DNA of 44,361 bases, from the NCBI GenBank assembly GCA_027490665.1, contig JAIXXP010000067.1, positions 1 to 44,361 on the forward strand. Direction: 5' to 3'. The notes under the pieces are model-generated. The model saw nothing but the letters and a program-made list of their open reading frames with translations, made no database searches and was not told where the DNA came from. Every line of letters begins with the position of its first letter. Position 1 is the first letter of the stretch. The DNA is from Cryomorphaceae bacterium. Lineage in GTDB: Bacteria > Bacteroidota > Bacteroidia > Flavobacteriales_D > Crocinitomicaceae. The position numbers were made by a program, and so were the translations under genes. This document shows positions 15,115 to 22,990 of the stretch, one piece after another.

Positions 15115-16371
15115 CTACTCAATCTTCCCCAACTCATCAAACTTTTGCTTCATGGTGTTGTTGCCATGCGTGAGTTTTTTGATCGTGATTTCCTCTGCCT
15201 TGTCATTAGCTAGGCGCAGTTGGTTTTCGGACCCGATGAGGTTTTCTTTGACCTTCATGAGTGCGGCAATAGATTTATCGATTTCTTTGATGGCCGTATT
15301 GTATTTTTCTGAGGCCAAATTGAAGTTGCGGGCAAAGCCGTCCTTGAATTTATTGAGGCGCTCTTCGAAGTTGGTGACGTCGATGTTTTGGGCCTTCACC
15401 AAAGCGAGTTCGGTGCGGTAATGCAAGGAGTTGAGCGCTGCGTTGCGCAGAAGTGTAATGATCGGGATAAACGCTTGGGGGCGCACCACATACATTTTGG
15501 GGTATTTGTATGAAACGTCCACGATGCCTGCGTTGTAAAACTCGTTTTCTGGCTCGAGCATAGACACCAAAATGGCGTATTCACAGCCCTTTTTGATGCG
15601 GTCTTCGTGGAGTTTTTTGAAAAATTCTTCGTTCTTTTTCTTGGCGCCGCCGTCTTCTTGCTCGTTTTTCATTTCAAACATGATCGAGATGAATTCGGTG
15701 CCGTCGTCGCCAGCCTCTCTGTAGATGTAGTCGCCTTTGGTGCCGCCAGAAGAGTCGTTGTCTTTTTCGAAATAGACGTTTTTGTTAAAAGCAGTGGGGC
15801 GGAGTTTATTGAATTCGATTTCGCAGTGCTGCTCCAAGCTTTCGCCAATCATTTTGGTCGAGAGCCTAGCTTTGAAGTCGCGCAAGCGCTCAATGGCTTC
15901 GTCTTTGAGGCGCAGCTCGTCGTTTTTGCGCTCGACCTCAGAGCGGAGCTTTTCTTCGAGCGCAGCCTTTTGGCTTTGCAGCTCCATGTCTTTGAGTTTT
16001 TTCTCGGTTTGGAGCTCAGCTTCTAGTTTGTTTTTGTCTTGCTCTAAAACAGACACAGCTTCCTTGACCGCCAAACTTTTTTGAAGTTCAAAAGTGCTGA
16101 GCTGAGATTTCAATTCAGCAAGTTCGGTTCCAACTTTTGCCTGCAATGCAGCGAGCTCAGCGTCTTTGGTGCGCAGTGCTGCCTGGAGCTTTTCGTTGGC
16201 TTGCGCATCGGCTAACTTGAGCGCTTCTTGCCGCTGCCGCTCGAGCTCTTTCTCGCGCTTTTCGAGCTCGATTTCAAATTCATGATTGCGCACCTGCTTT
16301 AAGATATCGGCATAACCGGCGTCGTCGAGGTTAAATGTTTTAGTGCAATGCGGGCATTTGATTTCGTTCAT
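15115..16371 (-). CDS. DUF2130 domain protein
   Basis: 418 aa. The N-terminus is a small zinc-ribbon-like knuckle ([11 protein letters not shown]6-x2-C9), followed by [13 protein letters not shown] and a long Glu/Lys/Ala/Gln coiled coil (~residues 30-170). The C-terminal DUF2130 domain begins at [20 protein letters not shown] and includes [20 protein letters not shown], an acidic pattern with [12 protein letters not shown] (E-x-K-like), and [15 protein letters not shown]. The conserved D...E-x-K order suggests a PD-(D/E)XK nuclease relative. The molecular role is unknown; the protein is soluble. It stands alone, with ~57 bp to the upstream AbiEii-type gene. Confidence 0.88.
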   Translation of the reverse strand: MNEIKCPHCTKTFNLDDAGYADILKQVRNHEFEIELEKREKELERQRQEALKLADAQANEKLQAALRTKDAELAALQAKVGTELAELKSQLSTFELQKSLAVKEAVSVLEQDKNKLEAELQTEKKLKDMELQSQKAALEEKLRSEVERKNDELRLKDEAIERLRDFKARLSTKMIGESLEQHCEIEFNKLRPTAFNKNVYFEKDNDSSGGTKGDYIYREAGDDGTEFISIMFEMKNEQEDGGAKKKNEEFFKKLHEDRIKKGCEYAILVSMLEPENEFYNAGIVDVSYKYPKMYVVRPQAFIPIITLLRNAALNSLHYRTELALVKAQNIDVTNFEERLNKFKDGFARNFNLASEKYNTAIKEIDKSIAALMKVKENLIGSENQLRLANDKAEEITIKKLTHGNNTMKQKFDELGKIE

Positions 16372-16428
16372 GTAGCGGGCTGTTTTTTGGAAGAATTAAA
16401 GCTAAGGAATTTTTTTGGTTCGCTTAGC

Positions 16429-17178
16429 TTAATGTTTGAATTGATAATCGAAGCCAATTTTTGCGTAATACTCACGTACCTTCTTGCGATAGCTAAATTT
16501 GGCCGTGTTCCATGGTTTGCCAGCTAATTGATAAATCGTGTCATTTGAATGGTTGGGGATACTTCCTGAAGAAGGCTTTTTTTCATCAAACTTCAAAAGT
16601 AATTGAGGTTGTTCGAGTGGACATGATTCGCCATCTAAGTTGAAGATTGTTTGATCTGAAGGAAGACTATATTTCTTTTTTTTCTTAGCCAGAAAGACGA
16701 ATAGTTTGTTGAGTGGTATTTCTTCAGAAATGTAGTCAAGGTCATATATATCTTTTTTGGCAAGTCGATTTGAGGCGCTCACTAATTTAAATAATCCAAT
16801 ATCTATTATGGAAATCAATTTGATACCCTCAAGGATATCTATCGGTTGGGTAAGTTTCATGTTCTGAAGAACTTCAACTTTTATTGTAATTGATCCTTCT
16901 AGGATAAAAAATCGGGCAAAAATGAACTGATCATTTTCATCGCATGGGAATTGAAAACTAATTAACTTGCTTCCAAAATGACTTTTAACTTCACTAAGTA
17001 TTTTTTCGTACCCTTTTCTTCCAATAATTCGTTCTGTAAAAAGATCGATATCATCAGATTTCCTATGATGAAAACGTAGTGCTAAATTCGTTCCGCCTCC
17101 AAGTGAAAAGAACTTAAGGCTTTCAAGTGCTTGAAGTTTTTTAATCAGAGAAATAACTTCTATCGATACTGCATCCAT
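16429..17178 (-). CDS. AbiEii/AbiGii-type nucleotidyltransferase toxin
   Basis: 249 aa. The N-terminal signature FFSLGGGTNLALRFHHRKSD is followed by DIDLF (residues ~24-48), which is the nucleotidyltransferase motif GG-x-(8-14)-h-R-x-S-x-D-h-D. AbiEii-family toxins transfer nucleotides (for MenT/AbiE, onto tRNA or other targets) and give growth arrest or phage abortive infection. The gene overlaps the upstream 95-aa gene by 1 bp (TAATG), a typical type IV-like toxin-antitoxin layout. The C-terminal ~80 residues vary in the family and are probably helical. Target unknown here. Confidence 0.87.
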   Translation of the reverse strand: MDAVSIEVISLIKKLQALESLKFFSLGGGTNLALRFHHRKSDDIDLFTERIIGRKGYEKILSEVKSHFGSKLISFQFPCDENDQFIFARFFILEGSITIKVEVLQNMKLTQPIDILEGIKLISIIDIGLFKLVSASNRLAKKDIYDLDYISEEIPLNKLFVFLAKKKKKYSLPSDQTIFNLDGESCPLEQPQLLLKFDEKKPSSGSIPNHSNDTIYQLAGKPWNTAKFSYRKKVREYYAKIGFDYQFKH

Positions 17179-17465
17179 TAAACCTTATAACGCAAGAATG
17201 GTTCGATCGCGTATTTTTGAGAAACAAGTAGGCACACTTTATTACTTATTCTCTCCTTGGTTTGTTGTAAGGTCAGAATGATTTCTTCTTTTGAGTATAA
17301 ATTTTCGAGAACTGAAATTTCCTGCTCAAAGGACTCTTCTGTTGTAGCAAAAAATGCTCTAGAAATGATCAAATCTTTGTCCGCTTCAATTGATAAAGCT
17401 GCCATATCGATATCCCAAAATAGATGCTTTGGAAAAAATGCTGATATATTGAGATTTTTATTCAT
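17178..17465 (-). CDS. DUF6922-type partner (putative antitoxin) of the AbiEii toxin
   Basis: 95 aa. It opens with NISAFFPKHLFWDIDMAALS, the conserved phrase 'FPKHLFWDID' of the small proteins found directly upstream of AbiEii-type toxins in Bacteroidota. The rest is helical: a stretch EEIILTLQQTKERISNKVC resembles a helix-turn-helix region, and it ends FLRYKV. Translationally coupled to the toxin (1-bp overlap). Predicted antitoxin and operon autoregulator by analogy with other AbiE systems. Confidence 0.78.
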   Translation of the reverse strand: MNKNLNISAFFPKHLFWDIDMAALSIEADKDLIISRAFFATTEESFEQEISVLENLYSKEEIILTLQQTKERISNKVCLLVSQKYAIEPFLRYKV

Positions 17466-17538
17466 TTACGTGCTGAGTACTAAATTACAAGCAAATATAT
17501 AACCAATAAGCGTTATATATCTTCTTTTACTTAAGATT

Positions 17539-17994
17539 TTATTTCCCCTCCACAAGCGTTGCATTAAAGCTCGTCATTACCGTATTTGTATTCACAGCTG
17601 GGTCATAAACCAACTGATGTAAGTCTTTTCCCTCCACGAATTCGAAATGATGCGTCAGGATGTTCTGGCAATACAAGAAGTAGAGGTCGTAGCCTTCGCG
17701 GCCTCGAACGGCGTGCACGATATACACAAAGCGGTCGTCGGAAGGGTTGACGTAATAACTGGCGAAGAAGAGGTTTTTGTCTTTATTGAAGAGGAGTTCT
17801 TGCGTTGGGAAACGGTGGGCTTTGAATACAGATGTAACGGTTTTCTTGACCTCTGCTTCTTTATCGACGTGAATAAAGTAGTTGCCAGCACCGATTTGTA
17901 GGAAGTCGTCTTCCATGAGTTGGAATTGATACTGGGCTTGGATAGGCGCTACTGTAGTCAGCAGCAAGCCTAAAATGAGGAGTGGCGTTTTCAT
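17539..17994 (-). CDS. Small secreted protein, paralogue of 18022.. and 10205..
   Basis: 151 aa with a signal peptide MKTPLLILGLLLTTVAPIQA-Q. The mature part contains GAGNYFIHVDKEAEVKKTV, LFFASYYVNPSDDRFVYIVH, GYDLYFLYCQN and VYDPAVNTN. The upstream neighbour has GLGNFYMFVPRETDAKR, LLLSTAFNDPLNNEYVYVVH, GYHIFCYY and IHDPAVLD, so the two are clear tandem paralogues. Predicted periplasmic or surface-exposed. It begins 27 bp after the neighbour's stop. No function known. Confidence 0.82.
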   Translation of the reverse strand: MKTPLLILGLLLTTVAPIQAQYQFQLMEDDFLQIGAGNYFIHVDKEAEVKKTVTSVFKAHRFPTQELLFNKDKNLFFASYYVNPSDDRFVYIVHAVRGREGYDLYFLYCQNILTHHFEFVEGKDLHQLVYDPAVNTNTVMTSFNATLVEGK

Positions 17995-18021
17995 GTGTTG
18001 TAGTTTTTTTTAGGTGAGGAA

Positions 18022-18543
18022 TTAGTCTTTTTTAGCACTGCGCTGTTGATTGGGGCTGACATCGAGTACCGCAGGGTCGTGGATTACAGAAATGCGTCCA
18101 TCGATTTCTTCTATGTCGTAAAAGTAACGGTAGCGGTTCTCCATGTAGTAGCAAAAAATGTGGTAGCCATTGACATCGTTTTTGCGTCCTTTGAAACTAT
18201 GTACTACATAGACATATTCGTTGTTGAGCGGATCGTTAAAGGCGGTAGAAAGCAATAGGCTTTTGCCTTTTCGAAAGTCAACTTGATAGGGCAAGCGGTT
18301 GTCTTGGAGCGTTTCTTGAATGATGCGTTTGGCATCGGTTTCACGCGGTACAAACATGTAGAAATTACCAAGGCCAAATTCGGCATATTTATTCATAACG
18401 GCCCATTGTGCATGAGCAGAGCGAGAAGCCAACAAAAAGGCAATCAGAAAGAAAATCATGACCACCACTGCTCCGTGGGGGTTTTCTTGGGCTTTGTGTG
18501 CGGCACGATGGCGCGCAGAGAGAGACAAACGTTTCATTTCCAT
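18022..18543 (-). CDS. Small secreted or membrane-anchored protein, paralogue of 17539..
   Basis: 173 aa. It has an unusually long basic N-region (~27 residues) before a hydrophobic segment (VVVMIFFLIAFLLASRSAHA-Q), so it is either cleaved at SAHA or stays as an N-terminal anchor. The mature part follows the family pattern GLGNFYMFV, NEYVYVVH, GYHIFCYY and DPAV. It is the first of a tandem pair with 17539..17994. Its leader carries the same GAGAAGCTTCTA element as the distant paralogue at 10588. Possible duplication followed by divergence. Function unknown. Confidence 0.8.
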   Translation of the reverse strand: MEMKRLSLSARHRAAHKAQENPHGAVVVMIFFLIAFLLASRSAHAQWAVMNKYAEFGLGNFYMFVPRETDAKRIIQETLQDNRLPYQVDFRKGKSLLLSTAFNDPLNNEYVYVVHSFKGRKNDVNGYHIFCYYMENRYRYFYDIEEIDGRISVIHDPAVLDVSPNQQRSAKKD

Positions 18544-18553
18544 GAGTTTATAG

Positions 18554-18583
18554 GGTGAGTAAGAAAGTTTGGAGAAGCTTCTA
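18554..18583 (-). promoter_or_regulatory. Conserved leader element with GAAGCTTC palindrome (second copy)
   Basis: GGTGAGTA at 18554..18561 and GAGAAGCTTCTA at 18572..18583 (plus-strand reading) repeat the words found at 10598..10623. They sit 11 bp upstream of the ATG, compared with 10 bp in the other leader. Candidate shared regulatory site for the small secreted family. Confidence 0.5.
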
Positions 18584-18625
18584 TACCCTACAATGGAAGG
18601 AGGCGTTTTTGGTTACACTATGAAT

Positions 18626-19864
18626 TCATTGTACTGTTTCAAGCTCAGTAGCTGCTCTACTCAAAGAATCTGACATATTCAAGGCCTCTTCAACCTTTTT
18701 TAAGTGCGCTTTATTTTTCTTTTCGAGTTCTTTCACGGGCGTAAATGGAACAGTAGTAATCGGGAAGTCTTTCATCATTTCGCCACTGTAATAGAATTCA
18801 AAGCAAAGGCCACCGAAAGTATATTCTTTGTCGCCTACTTTGAAGGAAGAGCCACCCACCTTTGGATTGTTACTAGGTTTGCTCTTTTCAAAACCAAGAT
18901 TGAAAAGTGTACCCACAATTTCTGGTCGGTAAGACAAATCATAACCTTCGCGTTCCCAATGCGCTTGGTATTGTCGAATCAAAAACGCAGTGTAGAGGTA
19001 AGCATAAAAATGGTCGCCGCCTTTAATGAGGCGCTGAATGGTTTTGTGCTGATGCGCTTTGATACTGTCTACAACCAAGCCAGGAGCGGCGTCTGTGGTA
19101 TTCAAACATTTGTAAAAGTAGTCGCCGGGATAGAATTTACTGTTTTTATCCACGAGTTGGCGCTCGATGCGCAGGGCGGTGTGCTCCAGTATACTTGTGA
19201 CGCCATACCCACGGTTGTTCGGTAAAATAACACTGTTGAACGGATATACATATTGCTTGAAGCGCTCGCGATTTGCATTGAACATACGCACTTGTTCACC
19301 CACCAAACACATCACAATCATTCTAGATTCTACACCGGCAATACGCGCCGCTGAGTCAATAGCTGCTTTGTCTTTGCGCACCGCGTTGCAAAATGTTTTC
19401 CAGACGGCGTAATTCGAGAATTCATACAAAGATTTGCGGTCTTTCTTGGCTTTGAGTGCTTTCAATTCTCTGTTAAATGCCTTGTTGTCTTTGAGTAAAA
19501 GTACGGTGGCATTAAACATGCGCTGCGCAATGAAAAGATCCTTGGATTGGTGGTAGGCCGCACTGATTTTAAGCGCGTCGATAGGCTTGTATTTAGCCAA
19601 CAAACCAATTTTTTGGAGCAACAAGTTTTCTTCGTTGTCGAAATTTTGTTTTTTGGCCTTAAGGTCTTTGCCGTATTGGCTCGCCAACTTCGAGAAGTAG
19701 CGGTTGTTGATGTCGACATTCCCTTTCGTGTTGGTCCATTTGAATTTAACTGCGAGTGCTGTTACGATCAAAAAAACGGCAAAGGCTGAGAGGAGGTGGA
19801 GAGCAATGTAGTAGGTGATTTTAAGAATCTTGCGCTTTTTTTTAGGTGTTTGGGTCGGCTCCAT
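18626..19864 (-). CDS. Membrane-anchored protein with lysozyme/transglycosylase-like features
   Basis: 412 aa. A basic N-terminus (PKKKRK) precedes one membrane helix (~residues 15-40), so the bulk is periplasmic. The region AARIAGVESRMIVMCLVGEQ (E190) followed by NRGYGVTSILEHTALRIE resembles the catalytic Glu helix and Gly loop of SLT-type transglycosylases. Later, YLYTAFLIRQYQAHW and RPEIVGTLFNLGF resemble their 'ILAAYNxG' helix. The match is by pattern only, and the C-terminal ~90 residues are unlike known lytic enzymes. If correct, it acts on peptidoglycan. It is transcribed towards the small secreted paralogues and lies ~50 bp after the stop of the 56-aa gene. Confidence 0.5.
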   Translation of the reverse strand: MEPTQTPKKKRKILKITYYIALHLLSAFAVFLIVTALAVKFKWTNTKGNVDINNRYFSKLASQYGKDLKAKKQNFDNEENLLLQKIGLLAKYKPIDALKISAAYHQSKDLFIAQRMFNATVLLLKDNKAFNRELKALKAKKDRKSLYEFSNYAVWKTFCNAVRKDKAAIDSAARIAGVESRMIVMCLVGEQVRMFNANRERFKQYVYPFNSVILPNNRGYGVTSILEHTALRIERQLVDKNSKFYPGDYFYKCLNTTDAAPGLVVDSIKAHQHKTIQRLIKGGDHFYAYLYTAFLIRQYQAHWEREGYDLSYRPEIVGTLFNLGFEKSKPSNNPKVGGSSFKVGDKEYTFGGLCFEFYYSGEMMKDFPITTVPFTPVKELEKKNKAHLKKVEEALNMSDSLSRAATELETVQ

Positions 19865-19914
19865 TTAGTCTGTTTGATTTTCAGAGGCGAAAATTACGAC
19901 ATTTCTTTTGATTT

Positions 19915-20085
19915 TTATAAATAGCTTAGGTAGATGGGAGGGTAGTTGTATACAATGAGATCTATTCGTTTTGATTCCAAAAACAACTCTTGATAATAAT
20001 TAGATTCATTTCCGGCTGAATCATTCTTTTTACAGTAGACACAGCGTTTTTCTGTTGTCTCAAATTTTTCCTGTTCAGAATTCAT
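19915..20085 (-). CDS. Small protein with a CxxC knuckle
   Basis: 56 aa from the ATG at 20085 (MNSEQEKFETTEK), which has a good upstream purine-rich sequence GGGGGAAG; longer starts at 20103 (ATG) or 20112 (TTG) are possible. Contains RCVYCKKND, a single C-x2-C that could be half a zinc site, and a Tyr/Pro-rich tail. It begins 53 bp after the last gene of the large operon on the same strand and may be its tail gene. No family recognised. Confidence 0.45.
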   Translation of the reverse strand: MNSEQEKFETTEKRCVYCKKNDSAGNESNYYQELFLESKRIDLIVYNYPPIYLSYL

Positions 20086-20138
20086 AAAATAGACTTCCCC
20101 CATACAAACCAATTTTAATTTGATAAGTTCTACTTTAG

Positions 20139-21146
20139 TTATTGTACAAATTGAACTTTTTCAACTGTCGTGCCGTAACCATTTTTAATCGCATCTTCGG
20201 CTAAAATCAGTTTTAAACCAATAAAATGTTTGACCTGCTTTCTTGAAAATGGTCCGAAATAGCTGTGTTGCTCATTGGGAAAGAAATATTGAGTATCTGG
20301 TGCTTGGCTACTGATTTTACGTGTTTCTTCCTTACTGAAACTTGATTTGAGTTCATTTTTAAAGCTTTCGCCACTCCTTAACGATTTGATGACAAAGTAG
20401 ACCTTAATACCAATTAGAATTGCCAATTCGTAATAAAATAAGTTTCCTGACCTACTGAGACCTTCAAAAAAGAGTAATTTTTCAAGGAGTAGGATTCGGT
20501 CAATAAACGTGTTTACTAAAATTTTGTATCCGATTACAATTCCAAATCGGTACAGAAAAAAATACTGGATTATTTTGTTTAATACGCGTTGGGCATCGGC
20601 ATTTCTAGCATCTGAAATGTACAAGTATATTGGGTCATCCACATGTAGTTTCTCATAGAGTTTTCTTTTGGAATAGATGCTTAAGTTGAGTAAGGCACTG
20701 AAATTTTCATAGACCCATGCTGTAAATTTACTTTCATAAATGGTACCAAGAAGAAAAACCAAAAGACTAAACAATACAAACTGCTCCCAGAAACCCTCCT
20801 GACTCAGTAATTGGTGCCAAAATATAAAGATGCCTATAAGAAAGCATCCGTAAAGCAAAGAATAGATTTTTGTTGCTTGAATCAAACTTTTAGACTTGAC
20901 CAATAAAGTAGCTATTTCTGCTTCACTATTGATGGCCCCAGAAAAAGGAATGAAATCTTCTGTGGGTGTTTTATTTGGAATAGTGGTTTGTTTAGTTGCA
21001 TTGTTGGCTTGTTCCTTCAATTGTTCGTTTTGCTCTTCTAACTCTTTTAACAAGATCTCCAGCATATCTTGATATTCGCTTTCAGATATACTTTTTGAAT
21101 CGCGTAGCTCTTTGAGCATTTTGATTTGTTCAGGATAATTTTTCAT
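20139..21146 (-). CDS. Multi-TM protein with N-terminal SHOCT-like hairpin and C-terminal GYF-like segment
   Basis: 335 aa. Residues ~5-35 (IKMLKELRDSKSISESEYQD and the following MLEILLKEL) form the SHOCT-like helix-turn-helix found at the start of several proteins in this locus. A charged linker follows. About four or five hydrophobic segments come next, e.g. YSLLYGCFLIGIFIFW, FVLFSLLVFLLGTIY and LFYYELAILIGIKVYFVI. The last ~45 residues (FFPNEQHSYFGPFSRKQVKH then FIGLKLI) resemble a GYF_2-type 'GP-x-S-x-x-Q-V' peptide-binding domain, which would lie in the cytoplasm. Last strongly linked gene of the SrfB/SrfC operon, 28 bp after the gene upstream. Possibly a membrane organiser that recruits partners through its two small soluble modules (inference). 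Confidence 0.72.
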   Translation of the reverse strand: MKNYPEQIKMLKELRDSKSISESEYQDMLEILLKELEEQNEQLKEQANNATKQTTIPNKTPTEDFIPFSGAINSEAEIATLLVKSKSLIQATKIYSLLYGCFLIGIFIFWHQLLSQEGFWEQFVLFSLLVFLLGTIYESKFTAWVYENFSALLNLSIYSKRKLYEKLHVDDPIYLYISDARNADAQRVLNKIIQYFFLYRFGIVIGYKILVNTFIDRILLLEKLLFFEGLSRSGNLFYYELAILIGIKVYFVIKSLRSGESFKNELKSSFSKEETRKISSQAPDTQYFFPNEQHSYFGPFSRKQVKHFIGLKLILAEDAIKNGYGTTVEKVQFVQ

Positions 21147-21174
21147 TTGCTTGCGCGTTTGTGCCTTTCGACTA

Positions 21175-21972
21175 TTAAATTACCTTAAAGTATGCGATTG
21201 CTTCAGGTACAATCTTGCCTTCAAGCCAGAGTTCAGCCCTCCAATTTCCCCTATCATAAGAACCGCCATCTTCATTCCCCCAACCTGATGTCGTCTCTTG
21301 TTGATCACCAATAAATAATTGGATGTCATCATCAGTTGAATATCCTTTTGGAGATACCTCACTATTATAAAATAGCCCGTCCGGACCTATTAGTTTTATA
21401 AACACCTTGGCTTCATCTTCTTGGATGCCATAGTAATCGATTTTTAAAGCTATGTAATCAACTTTTTGAGCGTCAAATAGCGTATATTTTCCAGTTTTAC
21501 GACCCTTTTGCTCCTTCTTGAATTCTCCATTGTCATAAACAAGATTGACAACGTCAAGTTTGGTAACGATAAAGGGTTGAAGTTTTCCAATTTGGTCTAT
21601 TCTGTTGTTCAAATGACCAAGTTCTTCTTCATAATATGACATCATGTCATTGTAGATGAAGTCCTTTGAAGTCCTGAGGTCATTATATAAATAGGCCATT
21701 ATTAAAAATCCAACTAACAAAATAACATTCGTGACTAAAAATATTTTTCGTCGAATTTGATCTTTAGCAGATTGCGGAATAGGTACATTTATCTCCTGTT
21801 GCCTTCCGCTTTGATTATCCATTAAATCTGTTCGATGCTCTTCGTCAGAAGGGTCTTCCTTTTGAGCTGCTTCTTCCAACATAATGATCATCTGCTGGTA
21901 TTCCTCTTCTGAGATAGAACCAGTACTTCTGAGTAACTTTAAAGACGCTATTTGCTCATCATTGCTCTTCAT
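21175..21972 (-). CDS. Single-TM protein with SHOCT-like N-terminus
   Basis: 265 aa. The N-terminal hairpin QIASLKLLRSTGSISEEEYQ with QMIIML (residues ~7-32) is the locus-specific SHOCT-like module. One membrane helix follows at ~75-98 (FLVTNVILLVGFLIMAYLY), then a periplasmic C-terminal half rich in beta strands (YTLFDAQKVDYIALKIDYYG, KVFIKLIGPDGLFYNSEV, SGWGNEDGGSYDRGNWRAEL). The latter looks like an extracellular carbohydrate-binding or jelly-roll fold. 50 bp separate it from the gene upstream. Function unknown; topology (N-in, C-out) is inferred. Confidence 0.72.
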   Translation of the reverse strand: MKSNDEQIASLKLLRSTGSISEEEYQQMIIMLEEAAQKEDPSDEEHRTDLMDNQSGRQQEINVPIPQSAKDQIRRKIFLVTNVILLVGFLIMAYLYNDLRTSKDFIYNDMMSYYEEELGHLNNRIDQIGKLQPFIVTKLDVVNLVYDNGEFKKEQKGRKTGKYTLFDAQKVDYIALKIDYYGIQEDEAKVFIKLIGPDGLFYNSEVSPKGYSTDDDIQLFIGDQQETTSGWGNEDGGSYDRGNWRAELWLEGKIVPEAIAYFKVI

Positions 21973-22022
21973 AGAGTATACTTATAGGTTTAAATTATAC
22001 TAGTGTTATTTTTACCGAAATA

Positions 22023-22964
22023 TCAAAGTGCCTTATAGATAAGAGCACAATTTAAAAGTCGATCATCTACTTTTTTATCACTGAGCCATATTTTACCCTT
22101 TTCGATTACATATTTTTTATGAATGGATCGAGCACGGTCAGCAGCTATTTTTTTTTCGTCCTCCAAAATAGATTGATTTTTAATTTTAGCACACAAAGCC
22201 TCGGCCTCTTGTATCAAATACTCTGGAAAAGGCTGTAAGACACCATCTTCTGCAATTTTTTCTTGATTTTGTTCGGTCTTTTGGGCCTCCTCCGTATTCT
22301 TGTTTTCTGGTAATTGAGTACCAACCTTTATTTGCTCAGCGGTTGTTGACTTTTTTTCATCGATTCGTGGCTTAGGCAAAATGGGTTTCTGAATCTGAGA
22401 TGTGTCTTTGGGTTGTTCTTTTTCTTCTTTTTTTACTTCCTTTTTTACAAACTTAGGCTGCCGAGCTTCATCTGAACCCGCATTTTGAAAAACGTACCCA
22501 CATATACCTAAAATAAGCAGCACAGCAATTCCGTAGCCTAACAGGTTCTTTTTCTTCCGAGAAATAGCCTGTTGCTTCTCCTCCTCTTTTTTTGCTTGCC
22601 CCTCTTTTTCGAGCCAAATTTGTCTGCGTTCAAAAGCAAATAATGCTGTTGTAATTTCTAGTGAAACTGCGGCTTTATCCTTGAGGAGTTCGTATTTCGC
22701 CCTGAGCATTTTCCAATCTTTCTTCTCATAGGCGCCAATAACTTGCTCTAAAATTTCTTTTTCTCGAAGCGCTGCAATATCCTCCTTAACCCGTGAGGAG
22801 GTTTCATTTGCTTTTTTTTGCTTCTCAGGCTGAACCGTTTTCTTCGGTGTTGTAGTATCTCCTTCAGCTTCTATGAGCTCGAGCATTTGCTTGAACTCAA
22901 GATCAGAGATGGCGCCCTTTTCTTTGAGTTCAATCAAAGCTTGTATCCTTTCAAAAGTTGTCAT
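22023..22964 (-). CDS. Single-TM protein: SHOCT-like N-terminus and shared C-terminal module
   Basis: 313 aa from the ATG at 22964 (a GTG two codons upstream is open). It starts TTFERIQALIELKEKGAISD, LEFKQMLELIEAE (SHOCT-like). A helical charged stretch (~60-135) precedes the membrane helix LLGYGIAVLLILGICGYVF (~138-160). A Lys/Pro/Glu-rich periplasmic linker leads to the C-terminal module FPEYLIQEAEALCAKIKNQS ... EDEKKIAADRARSI ... KYV. That module also ends the proteins at 22991 and 25604. Tandem paralogue of the next gene upstream in the operon. Probably a structural periplasm-spanning component. Confidence 0.75.
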   Translation of the reverse strand: MTTFERIQALIELKEKGAISDLEFKQMLELIEAEGDTTTPKKTVQPEKQKKANETSSRVKEDIAALREKEILEQVIGAYEKKDWKMLRAKYELLKDKAAVSLEITTALFAFERRQIWLEKEGQAKKEEEKQQAISRKKKNLLGYGIAVLLILGICGYVFQNAGSDEARQPKFVKKEVKKEEKEQPKDTSQIQKPILPKPRIDEKKSTTAEQIKVGTQLPENKNTEEAQKTEQNQEKIAEDGVLQPFPEYLIQEAEALCAKIKNQSILEDEKKIAADRARSIHKKYVIEKGKIWLSDKKVDDRLLNCALIYKAL

Positions 22965-22990
22965 AGGCACAAAGAATTAAACTCAACTGG

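Noticed and set aside
15607-16026. Plus-strand 139-aa ORF within the DUF2130 gene
   Set aside because: Antisense shadow of a Glu/Lys/Ala coiled coil; the opposite strand has a clear family match over its full length.
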